8,683 nt of DNA, taken from NCBI GenBank assembly GCA_029065825.1, contig JAIEHQ010000118.1, positions 1 through 8,683 of the forward strand. The letters are read 5' to 3'. How positions within the stretch are numbered: the stretch's first letter is position 1; each line of letters begins with the position of its first letter. Below the pieces are notes generated by a model. The model saw nothing but the letters and a program-made list of their open reading frames with translations. It searched no databases and had not been told where the DNA came from. The position numbers were made by a program, and so were the translations under genes. Of the stretch, positions 5,235 to 8,683 are shown piece by piece. The DNA comes from Alistipes sp. (lineage in GTDB: Bacteria; Bacteroidota; Bacteroidia; Bacteroidales; Rikenellaceae).

Positions 5235-7751
5235 ATGTCGATGAAGGCATTCAACATATTGACCTGCGCGGCTCTCCTCTGTGCGCTCTGCGCGTGCGAG
5301 AAGGGTGTGGACGACTCGGTGCCGGTGCCGCCCCCGGGAGGCATCACGATCGCCGCCGCATGCAACGACATGCTGCCCCAGACGCCGCTGACCCGCGCCG
5401 ACGATCCGACTCCCAAGAGCGCCGAGGAGAAGCGGATCCGCACGCTGCACCTCTTTTTCTTCGATGCCGAAGGCAACTTCCTCGTGCCGACCAATTCCGA
5501 TACCTTCAGCGCCTACTACCGGCTGGAGGTGCCCGAGGGGCAGCCGGCGGCGCTCTCCATCTCGGAGAACACCTTCGAGAACCAGAAGGATCTGACCGGG
5601 GTGCAGGTCTATGCCGTCGCCAACGTGTTCGGCAACCGGTTCCGCACGCGGTGGACTCCCGAGGGCGACATCGTGCACGGCGATCCGCAGAACCCCGAAC
5701 GGGAGGTCACGGTCGAGCGTCTGCAGGATCTGCGCGACTGGCTCTACCGCCCCACGCCGCGCGAGGATATCAGCCTGCTGCCCGAACCGGGTATGCCGAT
5801 GGTGGGACTGACTGCGGGGGTAAGTCTGAGCGAATCGAACCGCACGGTGCAGATCGAGATGCGTGCGCTCATGGCGCGCGTCGATGTGTCGGTAAGCCTC
5901 GATGCCAACCAGACCAACCACGACCGTTCGCTGCCGACGCTCGAAATCCTCTCCTACGGTGTGCGCAACATGCCCTATTTCGTGCCCTTCACGCCGCCGG
6001 CCGAGGCTGCGGCCGACGGCATCCTGACCGAGGTTACCGAGATTCCCGACGACAATCCCGACGGTACCAACGACTTCATCGCCCGCGAGCGGGTGGTGCC
6101 CTACCGGGGGCGTATCCTCCACGACCAGCAGACCGCCGCCACGTTCAGCTACTATACCTACGAGAACGTGCAGCGTCCCGACCCCGAGAAATACGCGCGG
6201 CTCAAGGCGGAGGGCTATCCCGCCGGCGTGGATCCCGAGGACGAGTCGGCCATCCAGCGCTGGAAGCCGACCATCGCCGACCGGAACGCCTCGTCGATCG
6301 TGGTCAAGGGGACCTATGTGACCCACCAGGGGCTGACCTACCAGGCCGACTTCAACGTCTATATGGGCCGGAACACCTACGACAACTTCGAGGTGCGCCG
6401 CAACCGCTGCTACAAGAACAACATTACGATCCGCGGCCTGGACTACGTGCGCAACAGCGACGAGGATGTCTATACGTTCGACGGCCGCGTCAATGTCGTT
6501 ACCGACAACCCGCTCTACATTGCGATCGTCAATGAGCGCAAGCTGGACGCCCACTGGAACGTGGTGCCGATGGACCTCTACTTCCTGCGCCGCGAGGCGG
6601 GCATCGTCGATCTGGAATCCTACGTCGATGTCAGCCTGGTCGATCCCGCGACGGGCAGTGCGCCCGACTGGATCCGCATGGAGATGATCGACTCGCTGAC
6701 GATGCTCCGCGGCAAGACGGGCGACGACTTCATCACGGGCGGCAATTTCGAGGCGGGCACCGGCGCACGCAAGTATTTCTATACGGACCTCGTTAGCGGA
6801 ACGCTGAGCGCCAACACTTCGGTGCGGGTTTCGGGACCGGAGCACCGATCCCGTTCGCGCATCTACTTCTACGTGGACGAGAACGCCTCGACGCGCGACC
6901 GCTCTGCGACGGTTTACATTACCTACAACAACAAGCAGGGCGACCGGCGAGACCGTACGCTCGAACTGGACCAGAAGGGGCTGCTGCCGGTCAGGGGCAC
7001 TGCGTCCGACGGCTCTCCGATCGACTGCTATATCGAGTATTACGAGGAGTATGTCGATCACCGCGATCCGCTGGACAAGCACCTTCAGGACAATGTCTAT
7101 TACGACGGTCTGCCCTGGGCGCGCGAAGGGGCGCATCTGGCGACCAATGCGGTAATCGGGCAGTCTAACCTGGTCGGAACCTGGAGTCCTTTCAATCCGT
7201 GCAACGTCTATAACAACGGATTGCAGATGACCCGTTATATTTTCAACGACCGTGCGGATCAGGTGGCTTCGATGAATACGATGACGACCTATCCCGACGG
7301 AATCCCGGCCTCCGCATTCCATTACAGCTATGCCAAGAACCGGCGCAACCATGACGGCACCTACGAGGAGAACTGGTATATGCCCGGCATCAGCGAAATC
7401 GAGACGGCCATTTCGATCTATTATTCCACGTTCGAGGAGTTTCAGAACAACTATTACTGGTCTGCGGCTGCAGCCAAGGATCCGAATAGGGGAATTACTG
7501 CACGCGAGATAGAGAGTGCTTCTTATGCGCGTGCCACGATGTATTTCCCGCCCGAACGGATTCCGACGGGCGAAACGAATACCTCTTCCTGGGTGCAGAG
7601 CGGCTCGAAGGGTACAGGCGACAACTATACCGGCGGCGGCAACAAGGCGAAAGGCGGCAATCACGGCGAGTACCGCAGCGGCCGTGCGCCGAAAACCACC
7701 GTGTTCCGCATCCGGGCCTTCCGCCGTGCGGAGGGTGTGACTGTCGAGTAG
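5235..7751 (+). CDS. Large DUF4906/Mfa2-like lipoprotein with lectin-like C-terminus, probable fimbrial tip adhesin
   Basis: An 838-aa protein. Starts at 5226 (GTG), 5235 and 5241 (ATG) are possible; 5235 is chosen because the preceding bases ATT match the other fimbrillin starts. The signal runs to a Cys-rich lipobox (CALCACEK, Cys19 or Cys21). PLTRADDP gives a candidate processing site at Arg54. Residues about 65-400 look like the DUF4906/Mfa2 fold: RIRTLHLFFFDAEGNFL, IEMRALMARVDV (207-218), SIVVKGTY and NVYMGRNTYDNFEVRRNRCYKNNITIRG. A beta region with NERKLDAHWNVVPMDLYF follows, then a BACON-like stretch ending DRSATVYITY..LELDQKG near 583. From about 645 to 838 the order NPCNVYNNG, WYMPGISEIETAI, YYWSAAAA (740-747) and terminal FRIRAFRRAE (824-833) resembles DUF1566/Fib-succ-major or FGE-like C-type-lectin folds. 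As last gene of the operon, and the largest, it is the best candidate tip adhesin. Family is fairly sure; domain boundaries and ligand are inference. Confidence 0.75.
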   Translation: MSMKAFNILTCAALLCALCACEKGVDDSVPVPPPGGITIAAACNDMLPQTPLTRADDPTPKSAEEKRIRTLHLFFFDAEGNFLVPTNSDTFSAYYRLEVPEGQPAALSISENTFENQKDLTGVQVYAVANVFGNRFRTRWTPEGDIVHGDPQNPEREVTVERLQDLRDWLYRPTPREDISLLPEPGMPMVGLTAGVSLSESNRTVQIEMRALMARVDVSVSLDANQTNHDRSLPTLEILSYGVRNMPYFVPFTPPAEAAADGILTEVTEIPDDNPDGTNDFIARERVVPYRGRILHDQQTAATFSYYTYENVQRPDPEKYARLKAEGYPAGVDPEDESAIQRWKPTIADRNASSIVVKGTYVTHQGLTYQADFNVYMGRNTYDNFEVRRNRCYKNNITIRGLDYVRNSDEDVYTFDGRVNVVTDNPLYIAIVNERKLDAHWNVVPMDLYFLRREAGIVDLESYVDVSLVDPATGSAPDWIRMEMIDSLTMLRGKTGDDFITGGNFEAGTGARKYFYTDLVSGTLSANTSVRVSGPEHRSRSRIYFYVDENASTRDRSATVYITYNNKQGDRRDRTLELDQKGLLPVRGTASDGSPIDCYIEYYEEYVDHRDPLDKHLQDNVYYDGLPWAREGAHLATNAVIGQSNLVGTWSPFNPCNVYNNGLQMTRYIFNDRADQVASMNTMTTYPDGIPASAFHYSYAKNRRNHDGTYEENWYMPGISEIETAISIYYSTFEEFQNNYYWSAAAAKDPNRGITAREIESASYARATMYFPPERIPTGETNTSSWVQSGSKGTGDNYTGGGNKAKGGNHGEYRSGRAPKTTVFRIRAFRRAEGVTVE

Positions 7752-7774
7752 GAGTTTCGGCGGAAAGAAACCTC

Positions 7775-7790
7775 CCGCGCTCCGGCGCGG
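7775..7790 (+). other. Small GC-rich hairpin upstream of the terminator
   Basis: CCGCGC (7775-7780) pairs with GCGCGG (7785-7790) around a TCCG loop. It sits just 3' of the tip gene, directly before the main terminator stem. It might protect the mRNA end, or be chance in GC-rich DNA. Confidence 0.35.
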
Positions 7791-7842
7791 AAACTGCGAT
7801 GACATGCCGGTCTGCCTCCGGTGTGTCGTCGCGGTTTTTTTT
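7791..7842 (+). terminator. Rho-independent terminator of the fimbrial operon
   Basis: The arm GCGATGACATGCCGG (7796-7810) pairs with CCGGTGTGTCGTCGC (7818-7832) around a 7-base loop. It gives 15 pairs, three of them G-U. The base can extend through AAACT (7791-7795) pairing with GGTTT. Eight T residues follow (7835-7842). This is a classic intrinsic terminator 39 bases after the last stop, and it separates the fimbrial genes from the YfhO-like gene. Confidence 0.88.
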
Positions 7843-7907
7843 GCGGTTTCGGGGCGGGCGGCTCGTGTTTTTCGGGTGCCTTGCGCTGTCGTCTCGGATT
7901 TTCTTCG

Positions 7908-7915
7908 TACCTTTG
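7908..7915 (+). promoter_or_regulatory. Bacteroidetes -7 promoter box for the YfhO-like gene
   Basis: TACCTTTG matches the Bacteroides -7 consensus TAnnTTTG exactly. It lies 23 bases before the ATG at 7939 and downstream of the terminator, so it would give a short leader. No clear TTTG -33 element is seen at normal spacing; the nearest TTG is at 7881-7883, 24 bases upstream, which weakens the call. Confidence 0.55.
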
Positions 7916-7938
7916 GCTGCTAACAAACGTCGTTGCAG

Positions 7939-8683
7939 ATGATCCGTTTCCGAGATAGCTTCTTCCGGCTGTTGCCGGCTGCGGCAGCCCTGTCGCTCTT
8001 TTTTCTGGTCAGTGCCCTCTGTTTCGCGCCGCAGTTCCGGGGCGAGGTGCTGCCGCGCCACGACGTGCAGCAGTACGAGAGCATGGTGCAGGAGATCCGC
8101 GACAACCGCGCCCGCGAGGGAGAGGATCCCCAATGGGCCGGCCGCGTCTTCGGCGGCATGCCGGCCTATCTGATCAGCGTCGCCTACCCGGCCCAGGCGG
8201 TCAAGAACACCGTCGGGCGCGTTACCGAACTGATCGACACCCCCGCCGGCTTCCTCTTCTTCGCCATGACGGCCATGTGGACCATGCTGCTGATGATGGG
8301 CGTGAATCCCTGGGTGGGGATCGTCCCGGCGCTCATGTACGGCCTTTCGACCTACTTCTTCCTCATCATCGGGGCGGGCCACGTGACCAAGATGTGGGCG
8401 GCGGTCTATGCCCCGCCGATGGTGGGCGGTGCGTGGCTCGCGCTGCGGGGCAACCTCTGGCTCGGCGGAGCGCTCACGGCACTCTTCGCCTCGCTCGAAA
8501 TAGGAGCCAATCACCCCCAGATCGCCTATTACTTCCTGCTGGCGATGGCCGCCCTGTGGATCAGCGAGGGCATCGCGGCCCTGCGCGGCCGCCGGATGGC
8601 CGACTTCGCCCGCCGCACGGCGGTGCTGCTGGCGGCCGGGGTGCTGGCCGTCGGCTCGAACTTCTCGCCCCTGTGGTACACCA
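7939..8683 (+). CDS. YfhO family polytopic membrane protein, 3' end cut off by window
   Basis: The ATG at 7939 opens a frame that stays open to the window end (248 complete codons). After a basic N-terminus (MIRFRDSFFR) comes a first membrane segment at about 11-31. A periplasmic-type loop follows with RHDVQQYESMVQEIRDNR and the conserved WAGRVFGGMPAYL (66-78). Further hydrophobic spans lie at about 104-121, 126-145 and beyond, with the GAGHVTKMW motif at 145-153. This pattern (HD pair, FGGMP, GH.TK) is that of the large Bacteroidetes YfhO-like membrane proteins (PF09586), usually around 800 aa and related to GT-C fold glycosyltransferases. In Firmicutes, YfhO homologues glycosylate lipoteichoic acid; the substrate in Bacteroidetes is not known to me. 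It has its own promoter box and lies beyond the fimbrial terminator, so there is no evidence that it works with the pilus. Confidence 0.75.
   Translation, partial: MIRFRDSFFRLLPAAAALSLFFLVSALCFAPQFRGEVLPRHDVQQYESMVQEIRDNRAREGEDPQWAGRVFGGMPAYLISVAYPAQAVKNTVGRVTELIDTPAGFLFFAMTAMWTMLLMMGVNPWVGIVPALMYGLSTYFFLIIGAGHVTKMWAAVYAPPMVGGAWLALRGNLWLGGALTALFASLEIGANHPQIAYYFLLAMAALWISEGIAALRGRRMADFARRTAVLLAAGVLAVGSNFSPLWYT

Noticed and set aside
5168..6535. 455-codon plus-strand frame overlapping the tip gene
   Set aside because: Arg/Ala-rich out-of-frame translation of the tip gene with no domain; the other frame has the full fimbrial protein.
5217..7805. 862-codon open frame on the minus strand opposite the tip gene
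   Set aside because: It mirrors a GC-rich coding frame, shows only His/Arg/Val/Gly-rich composition, no recognisable domain, and ends antisense to a well-supported gene. It is a codon-bias shadow.

Overview
The window most likely comes from a GC-rich Bacteroidales genome, probably Alistipes or a close Rikenellaceae relative. The basis is the set of Bacteroidetes-restricted families (DUF3575, DUF5119, fimbrillin/Mfa-like, DUF4906-type), a TAnnTTTG promoter box, mostly Shine-Dalgarno-poor starts and GC-rich codons. The genus is inferred from family content and base composition, not from a marker gene.

Positions 3-7751 hold six co-directional genes that look like most of a type V (FimA/Mfa1-type) fimbrial operon. 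In order they are: a 5'-truncated DUF3575 outer-membrane-type protein (3-719); a DUF5119 lipoprotein with an ATGA overlap, the best candidate for basal anchor or assembly factor (716-1747); a fimbrillin that looks like the major stalk subunit (1784-2851); a 14-bp perfect hairpin (2879-2909); two accessory fimbrillins (2957-3961 and 4009-5220); and an 838-aa multidomain DUF4906/Mfa2-like protein with a lectin-like C-terminus, the probable tip adhesin (5235-7751). A strong intrinsic terminator closes the unit at 7791-7842.

How the genes work together, by analogy with P. gingivalis FimA/Mfa1 and gut type V pilins: lipoprotein precursors reach the outer membrane, an Arg-specific protease removes the N-terminal segment, and the opened groove accepts a strand from the next subunit. 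The four pilin-like products each carry a Thr-Arg-(Ala/Gly) site 46-54 residues from the start. The DUF5119 protein lacks it, as expected for a subunit that keeps its lipid anchor.

After the terminator, a TACCTTTG box and an ATG at 7939 open a separate gene for a YfhO-like polytopic membrane protein, which runs off the window end. No RNA genes, CRISPR arrays, insertion sequences or phage genes were seen. The locus is of a recognisable kind. The features that stand out are the processing-site pattern, the intercistronic hairpin and the tip protein's architecture.
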